DNA from: Microbulbifer elongatus
GTDB taxonomy: Bacteria > Pseudomonadota > Gammaproteobacteria > Pseudomonadales > Cellvibrionaceae
Direction: 5' to 3'
Length of the DNA stretch: 64,000 nucleotides
Assembly: GCF_020524885.1 (NCBI RefSeq)
Contig: NZ_JAIVKJ010000002.1
Coordinates: 310,001 to 374,000, forward strand
A model generated the notes under the pieces. The model worked only from the letters and a program-made list of their open reading frames with translations, searched no databases and was not told the DNA's origin. This document shows positions 1-8,770 of the stretch, piece after piece (position 1 is the first letter of the stretch; each line of letters starts with the position of its first letter). A program made the position numbers and the translations under genes.

Positions 1-1094
1 AGCGGCAGGTCGCCGGCGAGGGTTTTGATCAGCGACGATTTGCCGGCACCGTTGGGGCCCAGCAGGCCGATGCGGCGACCGGGCTGAATACCCAGCTCCA
101 CCTTCGGCAGAATGGTTTTGCCGGGGTAGCCGATCTCCGCCTCGCGCAGGTCGATCAGCGGGTTGGACACCTTGTCGGCACAAGGCAGGCGAAAGCGAAA
201 CGGTGAGTCCACATGGGCCGGCGCGATCTCCGCCATGCGGTCCAGAGCTTTCAGGCGGCTTTGTGCCTGCTTTGCCTTGGTGGCCTTTGCACGAAACCGG
301 CGCACAAAGTCTTCCATGTGCGCGCGCTGCGCCTGCTGCTTCTCGTACTGGACCTGCTGCTGTGCCAAACGCTCGGCGCGGGCACGTTCAAATGCCGTGT
401 AGTTGCCACTGTAGAGCACCATATCCTGCTGTTCGAAACTGACGATGCCGTCGACCACCGCGTCGAGAAAGTCCCTGTCGTGAGAAATGATCAGCAAAGT
501 ACCGGGAAAGCGCTGCAACCACTGCTCCAGCCAAAGGGTGGCGTCCAGGTCCAGGTGGTTGGTGGGCTCGTCCAGCAACAACAGATCGGCCGGGCACATC
601 AGGGCGCGGGCGAGGTTGAGGCGGATACGCCAGCCACCGGAAAAGCTTTTCACCGGGCGCTGTTGGTCGGCGTGGGAGAAGCCGAGTCCGTCCAACAGTT
701 GCGCTGCTCGCGCGGGTCCGCTGTAACCGTCGATGGCGGCCATGCGTTCGTGCAGCTCTGCGATTCGCTTGCCGTCACTGCCGTCGGCTTCGGCAGCATC
801 CAGTGCCTGTTGCAGGTCGCGCAAGCGGTGGTCGCCATCCAGTGCATAGTCCAGAGCGCTCTGGTCCGTGGCGGAGACTTCCTGGGCCATATGCGCCACT
901 TCCCAGCCGGATGGTATGTCGATACTGCCGGCATCGCTGTCCTGCTGTTTCAGCAGCATTTTGAACAGGGTGGACTTGCCGCAGCCATTGGCGCCGATCA
1001 CACCTACCTTGTGGCCGGGGAAGATTCGGCAGCTGGCGTTGTTGAGCAGATCGCGCCCGCCCACCTGCAGCGATACGCCTTGCAGATTAATCAA
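1..1094 (-). CDS. ABC-F family ATPase (YheS-like), C-terminus beyond the left edge
   Basis: About 364 N-terminal residues of a soluble ATPase with two ABC domains on one chain, as in the ribosome-associated ABC-F family. Walker A of domain 1 is GANGCGKST at about residues 34-42. A second Walker A, GPNGAGKSS, lies near residue 346 just inside the window edge, with the linker region between them. No membrane segments are seen. The start is taken as TTG at 1094 because an AGAGG lies about 7 nt upstream and the first residues (INLQGVSLQVGGRDLL) match the family start; no ATG fits. It is divergent from the TIGR02444 gene. The family is clear; the exact subfamily is inferred. Confidence 0.9.
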   Translation of the reverse strand, partial: MINLQGVSLQVGGRDLLNNASCRIFPGHKVGVIGANGCGKSTLFKMLLKQQDSDAGSIDIPSGWEVAHMAQEVSATDQSALDYALDGDHRLRDLQQALDAAEADGSDGKRIAELHERMAAIDGYSGPARAAQLLDGLGFSHADQQRPVKSFSGGWRIRLNLARALMCPADLLLLDEPTNHLDLDATLWLEQWLQRFPGTLLIISHDRDFLDAVVDGIVSFEQQDMVLYSGNYTAFERARAERLAQQQVQYEKQQAQRAHMEDFVRRFRAKATKAKQAQSRLKALDRMAEIAPAHVDSPFRFRLPCADKVSNPLIDLREAEIGYPGKTILPKVELGIQPGRRIGLLGPNGAGKSSLIKTLAGDLP

Positions 1095-1192
1095 TGGAGA
1101 CCTCTTAATACTTGACCGATATTGCTCGCCAGCGGCGGGGTATACAGCAGCCTGCTAAGCTATCGGCTATAACAAACCGCCGGGATTCTAAC

Positions 1193-1735
1193 GTGACAGA
1201 AACCGCACCTCCATCACCGCCGCACTCTCCGTCAGACACGCCGCCCGAGTCGCCGCTGCAGAACCCCCTGTGGACCTTCAGCCTGGACTTCTATCGCCAG
1301 CCTCAGGTCGCCGAATTCCTGCTCCAGTGTCAGGACACCCGCGGTGCGGATGTGTGTCTGCTGCTGTGGGCGAGTTATACCAGTGCCTGCGGTCGGCAGC
1401 TGAGTGAGGAGAGCTGGCGGGTGGCGGATCGTGGACTGGCGCCCCGCCGTCGCATGATCAACAGCGTGCGCCACCTGCGCCGACTGCTCGGGCGGATAAA
1501 GAAAAACACCGGACTTTATGAGTGGTGCAAACGCTGCGAGTTGCGCATGGAGCAGCGGCAACTGGCGGCTCTGTGGAAACTGGACAGTGAGACCTGGCCG
1601 GAGACCCGCTCACCGCTGGAACTCGCGGGGCAGCAATACGGACTTCTACAAAAAGAACAGGCCCGCTGGGCGGGCCTGATCGATGCCTACAGTACAGGAA
1701 CCGGCACTACCGATAGTGGCGCCGCCGTTACCTGA
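1193..1735 (+). CDS. TIGR02444 family protein
   Basis: A 180-residue protein of the uncharacterised TIGR02444 family, recognised by NPLWTFSLDFYRQPQVAEFLL followed by ADVCLLLW. There is no signal peptide or membrane segment; it is rich in Arg and probably cytoplasmic. The N-terminal 20 residues are Pro/Ser-rich linker. The start is chosen as GTG at 1193 because a GGGA lies 7 nt upstream; an upstream ATG at 1112 would add 27 residues that do not look like the family. It is divergent from the ABC-F gene and convergent with the histone-like gene. Function unknown. Confidence 0.8.
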   Translation: MTETAPPSPPHSPSDTPPESPLQNPLWTFSLDFYRQPQVAEFLLQCQDTRGADVCLLLWASYTSACGRQLSEESWRVADRGLAPRRRMINSVRHLRRLLGRIKKNTGLYEWCKRCELRMEQRQLAALWKLDSETWPETRSPLELAGQQYGLLQKEQARWAGLIDAYSTGTGTTDSGAAVT

Positions 1736-1757
1736 TGTCTGGCTGTAGCACGAGCAC

Positions 1758-2756
1758 TCAGTGCTTGTGTTTGTGCTCTTCCGGACCGTAGTGGGGGTTT
1801 TCTTCAGTAGAAAACAGGCTATTGGCCGGAGTACTAGGGGTGATGGATGGTGTCACCGGTGTTACAGCGGCCGGGCTGGATTCGGGTACCAGCGGTTTTG
1901 GCTCTGAAGTCTTGCCCATGATCGGCTCTGCAGCGGCTTTGTCTGCGGCAGGTGCCGCCGGTGCACTGGGCTTCGCCTGAGGCGCGGGCTTGCTGCCGTT
2001 TGTCGGTGCCGGTTTTGCCGCTGTGGCTTTCTTGGGAGCGGCCTTCTTGGGAGCGGCCTTTTTATTAGCCGCAGTCTTCTTGCTTGTGGTTTTTACCGCA
2101 GCTGCACCGGACTTGGCGCTGGTCGCTTTTTTCGTGGCAGTCTTCTTCGCAGGTGCTTTTTTCGCAGAGGCTTTCTTCGTCGCTGGCTTCGCGGCTGCCT
2201 TTTTCGCAGTTGCGGTGCTCGCCGCGGCCTTGTTAGCGGGGGATTTCTTGCTTACGGCCTTCTTGGCAGTGGCTTTCTTCGCTGTGGCTTTTTTGGCGGC
2301 CGGTTTTTTGCTGGAAGCCTTTTTCTGTTTTTTGCCGGCGGCGGCCTGCACTTTTTTCGCCGCGGCTGCACCGGCCTTCTTGATGGTATCCGCGGTCTTT
2401 TCAGCCAGTTTACTGGTGGCCGCTGCAGCTTTGGAGTCGCTCAGTGACTTGGCAGCATCCTTGGCGACTTTTTCTACCTTTGTAACGGCAGCCTTGGCCG
2501 CATCGACCTTTTTCTTGGCCGAGGTCTTGGCGGCTGGGGTTTTTGCCTTGCCGGCAGCGGTACGTGCGGTGGCCAGCTTGGCTTTGGCTTTCTTCACCTG
2601 GGCCTGTGCTTTCTCCGCTTCCTTGCTGGCTTTTTTCAGGGCTTTTTCGGCATCGGCCGCTTCCTTGGCCCGAGCCTTGTCGAGTTGGGTGGTGATCTTG
2701 GCAATCTGTTTTTCGAGATCGGCAATGGATACAGCAGCTTTGCGTTTGGCGGCCAT
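1758..2756 (-). CDS. Lys/Ala-rich histone H1-like protein (AlgP-like)
   Basis: A 332-residue, very basic protein. Residues 1-100 form an Ala/Lys/Glu-rich predicted coiled coil (ADLEKQIAKITTQLDKARAK). Residues about 140-260 are degenerate AKK/KKA/AKPA repeats like those of histone H1 tails and Pseudomonas AlgP. The end is Pro-rich and finishes in a His-rich HYGPEEHKHKH. Such proteins bind DNA; AlgP affects alginate gene expression in Pseudomonas. The neighbours (FKBP, AlgQ/Rsd, DsbB) match the algP neighbourhood, which supports the assignment more than sequence identity does, because such repeats evolve fast. Confidence 0.75.
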   Translation of the reverse strand: MAAKRKAAVSIADLEKQIAKITTQLDKARAKEAADAEKALKKASKEAEKAQAQVKKAKAKLATARTAAGKAKTPAAKTSAKKKVDAAKAAVTKVEKVAKDAAKSLSDSKAAAATSKLAEKTADTIKKAGAAAAKKVQAAAGKKQKKASSKKPAAKKATAKKATAKKAVSKKSPANKAAASTATAKKAAAKPATKKASAKKAPAKKTATKKATSAKSGAAAVKTTSKKTAANKKAAPKKAAPKKATAAKPAPTNGSKPAPQAKPSAPAAPAADKAAAEPIMGKTSEPKPLVPESSPAAVTPVTPSITPSTPANSLFSTEENPHYGPEEHKHKH

Positions 2757-3251
2757 GAGTTGAGATCCTGCGTTTGAAACGGTTTTGGGTATCGATTGTG
2801 AGTATAGGTCCGAACAGCGCCCTGAAAGGCCTCCCTTTTTAATGCAGCATCACCTCTCTGCAGGAGTAAATAAATATCAGGGTAGAACGCTGATAATAGC
2901 GCTGTTATTTAGTAAGTGCATCCCTGTGCGCGCTTCGATTCAATGCTTTTTTACAGGGTGTTTCTGCGGTTGGCCGCAGCTAACCGCTGTTGAGGATTTT
3001 CTACCTTGCGAAGCGCGGGCGACGGAGGTCAGAAAAATTACTGCAAAATGAAACCTCTTGCATTGTGCGTAGTCTGAGCCAGCGATGTGCAGGGTCAACC
3101 TGCATGGGGTAGACTTGCCTGTCGCTGGCCGAACCCGCAGTACTGTGATCTGTCGCACAAAGTGCGCGGGCATTCGGGTGTACAACAGCAGAGAAGGGTG
3201 GAACCCCGCTCGTACGAATAAATGCTTCACGGAAATAAAGAGACGATTCTC
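2757..3251. other. 495-bp intergenic region between divergent genes
   Basis: It separates the histone-like gene (leftward) from the FKBP gene (rightward) and should hold both promoters. I see no convincing ORF and no clear sigma-70 pair, operator or repeat. An AT-rich stretch around 2865-2915 is the most promoter-like part. The 30 nt before the FKBP start carry an AAAGAGA ribosome-binding sequence. Confidence 0.5.
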
Positions 3252-4040
3252 ATGAACAAAACTTCTTTGGCCGCTGCGGTTGCACTGGGTATTGCACTGG
3301 CTGGCTGTAACAAACAGGAGTCTGCCGGCTCCGCCGATATCAAGCTCGAGTCCCAGGAGCAGAAGGTCAGCTATATCATCGCCGAAGATATGGCCAATCG
3401 CCTCAAGAGCCAGGAAGTGGCTCTGGATCCGAACATTGTGGCTATGGCGTTAAACGATGTGGCGAGCGGCCGCGAGTCCCGCCTGAGCGAAGAAGAAAAG
3501 CAGGAAGTGATCAAGGTTTTCCAGGAGAGCATGCAGGCCAAGCAGAAAGAACTGATGGCGAAGCAGGAAGCTGAGTTCAAGGCATCCGCCGACAAGAACC
3601 TGGAAGAAGGCAAAAAATTCCTGGAAGAGAATGCCAAGAAAGAAGGTGTTCAGACCACCGATTCGGGCCTCCAGTATAAAGTGATCACTGCAGGTACCGG
3701 TGCCAGCCCGACCGAAACCAGCGTGGTTGAAGTGGACTACAAAGGCACCCTGATTGACGGGACCGAATTCGACAGCTCATACAAAAACGGCAAGCCGGTT
3801 CAGTTCCCGGTGAACGGCGTGATCAAGGGTTGGACCGAAGCGCTGCAACTGATGAAGGAAGGTGCCAAATGGGAACTGTATATCCCCTCTGACCTGGCCT
3901 ATGGCCCGGGCGGCGCTGGTGGCCTGATTGGCCCTAACGCCACACTGATCTTCGAGGTGGAGCTGCACAAGGCCGACGCCAGCAATAGCGACGGTGCTGC
4001 GGAAGAAGAGGCCGCGGAAGAGGCTCCGGAGACCGAATAA
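3252..4040 (+). CDS. FKBP-type peptidyl-prolyl isomerase, lipoprotein
   Basis: A 262-residue prolyl isomerase of the FkpA/Mip type that would act as a folding helper in the periplasm. The lipoprotein signal ends in LAGC with Cys19 as lipidation site. Residues about 30-137 form the helical, Glu/Lys-rich dimerisation domain (FKBP_N). The catalytic FKBP domain starts at SGLQYKV, about residue 138, and contains [27 protein letters not shown] and [12 protein letters not shown]. The C-terminal 20 residues are a Glu/Ala tail. The ATG at 3252 is preferred over 3222 because only it places the signal peptide at the N-terminus. A hairpin terminator follows. Confidence 0.93.
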   Translation: MNKTSLAAAVALGIALAGCNKQESAGSADIKLESQEQKVSYIIAEDMANRLKSQEVALDPNIVAMALNDVASGRESRLSEEEKQEVIKVFQESMQAKQKELMAKQEAEFKASADKNLEEGKKFLEENAKKEGVQTTDSGLQYKVITAGTGASPTETSVVEVDYKGTLIDGTEFDSSYKNGKPVQFPVNGVIKGWTEALQLMKEGAKWELYIPSDLAYGPGGAGGLIGPNATLIFEVELHKADASNSDGAAEEEAAEEAPETE

Positions 4041-4075
4041 GGTTTCCGAATCTGCAGAAAAAAGCAGAAGAAAAG

Positions 4076-4101
4076 AAAGGGGCCAATTGGCCCCTTTTTT
4101 T
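4076..4101 (+). terminator. Rho-independent terminator of the FKBP gene
   Basis: Palindrome GGGGCCAATTGGCCCC at 4079-4094, extended by AAA/TTT and followed by a T-run. It sits 35 nt after the FKBP stop and just before the convergent rsd stop. The flanking A- and T-runs make it likely to work in both directions. Confidence 0.85.
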
Positions 4102-4117
4102 GCGCGTTTAAGAGACG

Positions 4118-4585
4118 TCAGGCCAGCTGATTTTTGTGTGCGGTGTGCAGGGTGTCGATCATGAGGTCTTCCGCGGCAAAGCGGGTTTCCAGGGCAACGC
4201 CGAGTTCAGATAGATCTTTGGTAAGGGTGCTGAGGTCGTCGGTCTCAAGGTATTTGTCGTTGAAGTCCACGGCAACATCGGTGGTGGCGTCGATTTCACG
4301 ATAGAGAGATTTGGCCTGCAGCAGGCCCTCGGTATCGCCGAATGCCTGACCTTCCTGAATGAGCTGGTCGTAAACTTCGAAGTGCCCGGCAGACACATAG
4401 TCCACCAGTTGCTGGCACAGGATGCGCACATTGGTCTCAGCTTCCTTGTCGCCATCGGCGAAGGATTTCTTCTCCGAAAGCTGGCAAAAGCTGACCAGTA
4501 GCGACTGACGGGAATGCAGCCAGCGATCGATAATCTGGCTCACGCCGCCCCAGCGCTCCTGCGCATTTTTACAGTTTTCCAACAT
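4118..4585 (-). CDS. rsd: Rsd/AlgQ anti-sigma-70 regulator
   Basis: A 155-residue member of the Rsd/AlgQ family, which binds sigma-70 and shifts RNA polymerase toward alternative sigma factors. Family blocks seen are MLENCKNAQERWGGV at the start, LCQQLVDYVSAGHFEVYDQL in the middle and the VDFNDKY block. The reading frame stays open upstream for 37 codons that look like a signal peptide, but the family begins at the ATG at 4585, which has AAAGGA 9 nt upstream. It sits between an FKBP gene and lrgB; in Pseudomonas algQ lies between the FKBP gene and a dsbB-type gene, so lrgAB looks inserted. Confidence 0.92.
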   Translation of the reverse strand: MLENCKNAQERWGGVSQIIDRWLHSRQSLLVSFCQLSEKKSFADGDKEAETNVRILCQQLVDYVSAGHFEVYDQLIQEGQAFGDTEGLLQAKSLYREIDATTDVAVDFNDKYLETDDLSTLTKDLSELGVALETRFAAEDLMIDTLHTAHKNQLA

Positions 4586-4712
4586 CTCCAAGTTTCCTTT
4601 TGTGACTTCTACACCTGCTCTTAGGAATGTAGAAGCTTCTGCCGCCGCGGGCAAGGACGACACCACAATAAGCGCCAGAAAGAGAAGTATGTCCACCGGT
4701 GACGGATTGGCT

Positions 4713-5459
4713 TTATGGAGTCACGAATGCTGGCAGGACGAGCGCGGTCAGCGCGCCGCAAAGACCCATCGCCAAGGCTGAAAAAGCACCGCACAGGGCG
4801 CTGATCTCCAGCGCGCGCACGGTGCCGATAGCGTGGGCGTTAACGCCCATGGAGAAACCCACGACCCGCTCGTCGGTAATGTTCATCCGGCGCAGCAGCC
4901 CCGGCCCGAAAACGGCACCGACAATCCCGGTGAACGCGACCACGCCGGCTGCAAGGCTCTGGATGCCGTGCATCTCCTGCGCCAGCGCTAGCGCCACCGG
5001 TGTGGTCACAGACTTTGTGGTCAGCGCAATCAGCACGGTTTTGCTGCCGCCCAGGAGCAGCGCGATTACCACCGCCACCAGAGGCGCAAGCACTGCGCCC
5101 ACCAATAGCCCCAACATCAGCGGCCAGCCGACTTTGCGCACCACGCTCAGGTTCTGTTTGAGCGGAATGGCGAGGGCGACTACCGCGGGGCCCAGCAGCA
5201 GGTACAGCAGACCACTGCCGCGCTGATACGCGGCGAAATCCACACCCATGAACACCAGCCAGGCAAACACCAGCAGGCTGCCGCCCACCACCGGATGCAG
5301 TATTGGACTGCCGATACGGCGATAAATCTTGAGGCCGATCCAGAAGCCGAGAATATTCAGGGGCAGGATGACCAGCGGGTGTGCACCAGTAAGCGGTTGC
5401 GCAAAATCGCCGATAACCCGCTGGAGCTGATCGAGCCAGCGCTGCCATTCAATCCACAT
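4713..5459 (-). CDS. lrgB: LrgB/CidB-type membrane protein
   Basis: A 248-residue integral membrane protein of the LrgB family, partner of the holin-like LrgA and linked in other bacteria to murein hydrolase control and to export of pyruvate or glycolate. Many hydrophobic segments are visible. The conserved core is LIALTTKSVTTPVALALAQ around residues 145-165, followed by VVAFTGIVGAVFGPGLL and GFSMGVNAHAIGTVRAL, all typical of the family. It overlaps lrgA by 11 nt, so the two are translated from one message. Confidence 0.9.
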   Translation of the reverse strand: MWIEWQRWLDQLQRVIGDFAQPLTGAHPLVILPLNILGFWIGLKIYRRIGSPILHPVVGGSLLVFAWLVFMGVDFAAYQRGSGLLYLLLGPAVVALAIPLKQNLSVVRKVGWPLMLGLLVGAVLAPLVAVVIALLLGGSKTVLIALTTKSVTTPVALALAQEMHGIQSLAAGVVAFTGIVGAVFGPGLLRRMNITDERVVGFSMGVNAHAIGTVRALEISALCGAFSALAMGLCGALTALVLPAFVTP

Positions 5460-5853
5460 GGGAGTCCCTGTTCCGCTTGGTGCCAGCGCGCTGGATAAGA
5501 TGGTTCAGCAGCAGTGCGGTAAGGGTAAAGCTGATCAGGGTGCCGATCACCATGGCGGCGAGCAGTGCAACCCAGTCGCCGCTGGAGAGATCGCGCAGGA
5601 AGTAGATGCCCACGGTGGCGGGCAGGAAGATAAGAACCAGCAGGCGCAGTATCTGCTCGGCAACTTCCGCCAGTCCGCGGGGTACGCGCCCGTAGAGCAT
5701 CAGCGCCAGCAACAGGAGCAGCATGCCGACAACCGGCCCCGGTACCGGAAGTGCGAGGGCCGCTACCAGGGTGCGACCGGCCAGGTCGAAAGCGAGCAGC
5801 AGGCCGGCCCCCAGCAGCCAGCGAGGGAGATTGCGCAGTAACGCCATCGGCAA
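5449..5853 (-). CDS. lrgA: LrgA/CidA holin-like protein
   Basis: A 134-residue protein with four hydrophobic segments. The family motif PVPGPVVGMLLLLLAL is at about residues 36-51, and LRLLVLIFLPATVGIYF is in the third segment. LrgA/CidA proteins are small holin-like membrane proteins acting with LrgB. It lies 7 nt downstream of dsbB and overlaps lrgB, forming dsbB-lrgA-lrgB-like spacing that may read on to rsd. A positively charged C-terminus faces the cytoplasm. Confidence 0.88.
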   Translation of the reverse strand: MPMALLRNLPRWLLGAGLLLAFDLAGRTLVAALALPVPGPVVGMLLLLLALMLYGRVPRGLAEVAEQILRLLVLIFLPATVGIYFLRDLSSGDWVALLAAMVIGTLISFTLTALLLNHLIQRAGTKRNRDSHVD

Positions 5854-5860
5854 GGTCGAA

Positions 5861-6361
5861 TCAGTTTTTGCGGAACGCCTGCCACACGCCGAACAAGATC
5901 AGCCCCACAAAGCCCACCGCGGCCCAGCCGGCAATGGACAGGCCGAGCATGGTCCACTGCACTTCCGCGCAATTGCCGTCGCCGGTAAGCAGCGTTTTGA
6001 TGACCTCGGACATGGGGAAGGCATCCACCATATAACTGATACCCGGGCCACAGGCGGGGACCTGGTCTGCCGGCAGGCTTTGCAGCCACAGCTGGCGGCC
6101 GGAGAAGTAAAGGCCACCGATCGCGAACAGGGAAACCAGCAGGCCGTAGATGCGGCGGCCGATCTGGGTTGCCCCCTGCGGGTTGTGCAGGAAGGCAATC
6201 AGGGATATGAGACCGACACCGAGGAACATGACTCGCTGGGTGATACACAGGGGGCAGGGTTCCAGCCCCATGATGTATTCCATGTAGAAGGCGACACCGA
6301 GCACAAAGATGACGGCGAGAAACATCAGCAGGAAGGTGGTGCGGGGTGTCGGCAGTGTCAT
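5861..6361 (-). CDS. dsbB: Disulfide bond formation protein DsbB
   Basis: A 166-residue inner-membrane protein with four hydrophobic segments that re-oxidises DsbA and passes electrons to quinone. The first redox pair is CPLC in GLEPCPLCITQRVMF, about residues 35-38. The second pair is the Cys in VPACGPG and the Cys in GNCAEVQW, in the second periplasmic loop. Length matches the family. It sits 4 nt after acpH in the same direction. In Pseudomonas a dsbB-type gene also lies next to algQ, so this copy is the syntenic one. Confidence 0.92.
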   Translation of the reverse strand: MTLPTPRTTFLLMFLAVIFVLGVAFYMEYIMGLEPCPLCITQRVMFLGVGLISLIAFLHNPQGATQIGRRIYGLLVSLFAIGGLYFSGRQLWLQSLPADQVPACGPGISYMVDAFPMSEVIKTLLTGDGNCAEVQWTMLGLSIAGWAAVGFVGLILFGVWQAFRKN

Positions 6362-6365
6362 AACG

Positions 6366-6974
6366 TTATTGTCCGGATGGTTTCCGTGGACCTGTCTCCA
6401 GGCGGAACTGTTCGGCCTGATGGGTGAGGTCGCTAAATAGTTGTTGAAAGTCGTGTTCCAGTGCGGCCTGGTCGGCGAGCAGCAATGGCAGCATATCTGC
6501 CAGGGGCTGCGGGCGCCGCAGGCGCAGGCCCACCCGTTCGAGGGTGCGCTGGATGATGGCTACGTCGCGGTAGCCGGGCAGCAGTTTAAATTGCTCGGCC
6601 CTGTGAATAAATGCCCGGGCGTTTTCGGGGATCCACTGCTGTCGCTTTCGGAAGTTTGACCAGCATCGGTCGGTAAAGGTTTCGAGGGACTGTGAGTGCC
6701 AGTTTTGCCAGTCGTTGGCGAGCAGATGGTCGAACCAGATATCGAGGGCGATGCCGCCGAGACGGCGCCATTGGGGGCCCAGCCGCGTGAGTGCGTTGAG
6801 ATAGGCAGGGTGCTGATCGCTCAGCAGGTCGATACGCCGGTGCAGGCGGATACCGTCTTCGATGGCCTGCGGACGCTCGCCTTTCATGGGCCCTTTGACG
6901 AAGTCACCGAGCAGCCCGCCCAGTTGCCAGTCCGGGTCGGGGCCTGAGAGCAGCAGATGGGCAAGGTAGTTCAT
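6366..6974 (-). CDS. acpH: Acyl carrier protein phosphodiesterase AcpH
   Basis: A 202-residue member of the AcpH family (HD-like fold), which removes 4'-phosphopantetheine from holo-ACP. It begins MNYLAHLLLSGPDPDWQLGGLLGDFVKG, a hallmark of the family. Metal-ligand candidates include LHRRIDLLSDQHP and IALDIWFDHLLA. The C-terminal tail is Arg/Gln-rich. It is the first gene of a tight leftward run with dsbB, lrgA and lrgB. A structured repeat lies between it and gshA upstream. Confidence 0.9.
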   Translation of the reverse strand: MNYLAHLLLSGPDPDWQLGGLLGDFVKGPMKGERPQAIEDGIRLHRRIDLLSDQHPAYLNALTRLGPQWRRLGGIALDIWFDHLLANDWQNWHSQSLETFTDRCWSNFRKRQQWIPENARAFIHRAEQFKLLPGYRDVAIIQRTLERVGLRLRRPQPLADMLPLLLADQAALEHDFQQLFSDLTHQAEQFRLETGPRKPSGQ

Positions 6975-7032
6975 TGCGAGTCTTGTTGATTGGGTTCTAA
7001 ATTGGCTTTATTGGCGGCGCCGCTGCCGGGTA

Positions 7033-7112
7033 CAGCCTTGCGAGACACGCCGTGGACCCATCCATGGGGGCTCTTCCGCGAGGTCCCTCTCGCGGAAGGT
7101 CTCGCAAGGCTG
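7033..7112 (+). repeat. Nested-stem intergenic repeat, copy A
   Basis: A 14-bp perfect outer stem (7033-7046 with 7099-7112) encloses two hairpins. Hairpin 1 is CCC-ATCCAT-GGG (7057-7068). Hairpin 2 has 10-bp arms CTTCCGCGAG and CTCGCGGAAG around a GTCCCT loop (7073-7098). Weaker pairing extends the outer stem to about 7016-7130. Two further copies, at 24.3 kb and (inverted) 17.3 kb, share layout and loops but not stem sequence. It lies between gshA and acpH and is antisense to both. Confidence 0.85.
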
Positions 7113-7162
7113 CCCCCGCCATCGGCACCTTCGCCCGGAACTCAATTGGTCACCCGGCTGTT

Positions 7163-8770
7163 TCAGAGCCCTCTCTGACAAAACACATATTGTGCGTAGT
7201 ACTTGCCGAGAAAGTCTTCAAAGCTGCCGGTATCGGCCTCTTCCACTTGTTTCTGCTTTTCCAGCGACTCTGTCGCCAGGCGTTCAAACTCGGCCTGATC
7301 TTCCTCGCTGAGCGGGCGCTCAAGAAAATACTGCCGGTGTTGCTCGGCCTTGGACTGAGCCCATTGGAAGAAGGTCTGCTTGTGTTCGTGCATTTCCGCC
7401 AGCATCTGCGCGGCGGGGGTGGGCACTTTGCCGTGGATCTTGTCGCGCTGGGCGGTGACGGCGCGCTGGTAGTCGTGGCTGTCCCAGGCGCTGTCGAGTA
7501 GCTCGGCCATGGGGGCGATCTGATCGAGGAGTTCCTCGGCCCAGTTCGTGAGCTTGCGCTCGTCGCCGTTGTGAATCAGCTGTACTTCCGGGTCGCGCCC
7601 CTGGTAGACGATGCGCGCCTGGTTCTCCTGAACCGCACGGTAGTCGGCTTCATCGGTCATGGGGCTGTCACTCAACAGGCAGTGCAGCAGGAAGGCGTCG
7701 AGGAAGCGCATCTGCGGAGCTTCGATACCCAGCGGTACAAACGGGTTGAGGTCGAGGCAGCGCACTTCGATGTATTCGACTCCGCGGGCGTCGAGGGCGG
7801 AGAGTGCGGTTTCGCCCATACCCGCCGGATTTTTTGGGCGGATCGGTGAGTAGAACTCGTTTTCAATCTGCAGCAGGCCAGTAGACAGTTGCTGGTAGTC
7901 ACCCTTGTCGTCCTTCACGCCCAGCTGGTGGTATTCCGGGTAGGGCTTGCTGATGGCGGCGCACAGGGTGGACAGATAACTCTGCAGGTCGTTGTAGCAG
8001 ACGATCAGGGATTTCTGTGCGTCGCTGGTGTAGCCCAGATCGCCCATGCGCAGTGAGGTGGCCTGCGGACTGTAGAGGCTGCGGCCGTCGCCATCGAAGG
8101 GCTGGAGCTTGTGCTCGCGATCCTGCACGAAGGTGCCGCACACGGCGGGAGCGGCGCCGAACAGGTAGATCAGCAGCCAGTAGTGGCGGCGGAAATTGCG
8201 GATCAGGTCAAAGTAGCGGCGGGTTTTGAAATCCTGCAGGGATTCTTTGTTGCCCGCTTCGCTGCTGGCGCCCTCTTTTTCCTGCAGCCACTGCCAGAAG
8301 GTGTCTGGCAAAGAAAAGTTGTAGTGGATGCCGGCAATCGTCTGCATGGCACGGCCGTAGCGCAGGCCCAGGCCGAGGCGGTAGATGGTCTTCATGGTGC
8401 CGCTGTGGGAGCTGCCATAACGGGCCACGGGGATGTCTTCGTCGCGGCCGATACGGCCCGGCATGCTGTTTACCCACAGGCGCTCGTCGCCGATCTTGCT
8501 GTAGGTGTAGCGGTGGATATGGTCGAGCTGCTCCAGCGCCTGCTCAGGCGTAGCCACAGGTGGCGTGATGAATTCCAGCAGTGCTTCGGCAAAGTCGGTG
8601 GTGATGTACTCGTGCGTGAGTGCGGAGCCAAGGCCCTTGGGGTGGTCGGTCTGGGCCAACTCCCCTTGCGGGGAAACCCGCAGGCCTTCCTTTTCAATGC
8701 CGCGGCGAATGCCCTTTAGTAGGGCTAAAGCTTCCGGCTGGGCCAGCTCGGCCAGATTGAACGTCGACAA
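7163..8770 (-). CDS. gshA: Glutamate-cysteine ligase
   Basis: A 535-residue enzyme catalysing ATP-dependent joining of glutamate and cysteine, the first step of glutathione synthesis, in the cytoplasm. It is the proteobacterial GshA type: LLKGIRRGIEKEGLRV near the start, GSALTHEYITTDFAEALLEFITPP, MPGRIGRDEDIPVARYGSS, and EVRCLDLNPF. The start is TTG at 8770, because GGAG sits 6 nt upstream and the coding match begins there; an ATG 63 nt further upstream would add a non-conserved leader. A nested-stem repeat follows the stop. Confidence 0.95.
   Translation of the reverse strand: MSTFNLAELAQPEALALLKGIRRGIEKEGLRVSPQGELAQTDHPKGLGSALTHEYITTDFAEALLEFITPPVATPEQALEQLDHIHRYTYSKIGDERLWVNSMPGRIGRDEDIPVARYGSSHSGTMKTIYRLGLGLRYGRAMQTIAGIHYNFSLPDTFWQWLQEKEGASSEAGNKESLQDFKTRRYFDLIRNFRRHYWLLIYLFGAAPAVCGTFVQDREHKLQPFDGDGRSLYSPQATSLRMGDLGYTSDAQKSLIVCYNDLQSYLSTLCAAISKPYPEYHQLGVKDDKGDYQQLSTGLLQIENEFYSPIRPKNPAGMGETALSALDARGVEYIEVRCLDLNPFVPLGIEAPQMRFLDAFLLHCLLSDSPMTDEADYRAVQENQARIVYQGRDPEVQLIHNGDERKLTNWAEELLDQIAPMAELLDSAWDSHDYQRAVTAQRDKIHGKVPTPAAQMLAEMHEHKQTFFQWAQSKAEQHRQYFLERPLSEEDQAEFERLATESLEKQKQVEEADTGSFEDFLGKYYAQYVFCQRGL

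Noticed and set aside
213-1115. A 300-codon plus-strand frame opposite the ABC-F gene
   Set aside because: It is the antisense shadow of Walker and linker codons; no family resemblance or ribosome site.
1990-2763. A 257-codon plus-strand Phe/Ala-rich frame
   Set aside because: It is the complement of the Lys/Ala-rich gene; AAG/GCC repeats give Phe and Ala in the antisense frame.
4586-4696. A signal-peptide-like N-terminal extension of Rsd
   Set aside because: The Rsd family starts at MLENCKNAQERWGG and is cytoplasmic; the upstream codons are spacer between rsd and lrgB.
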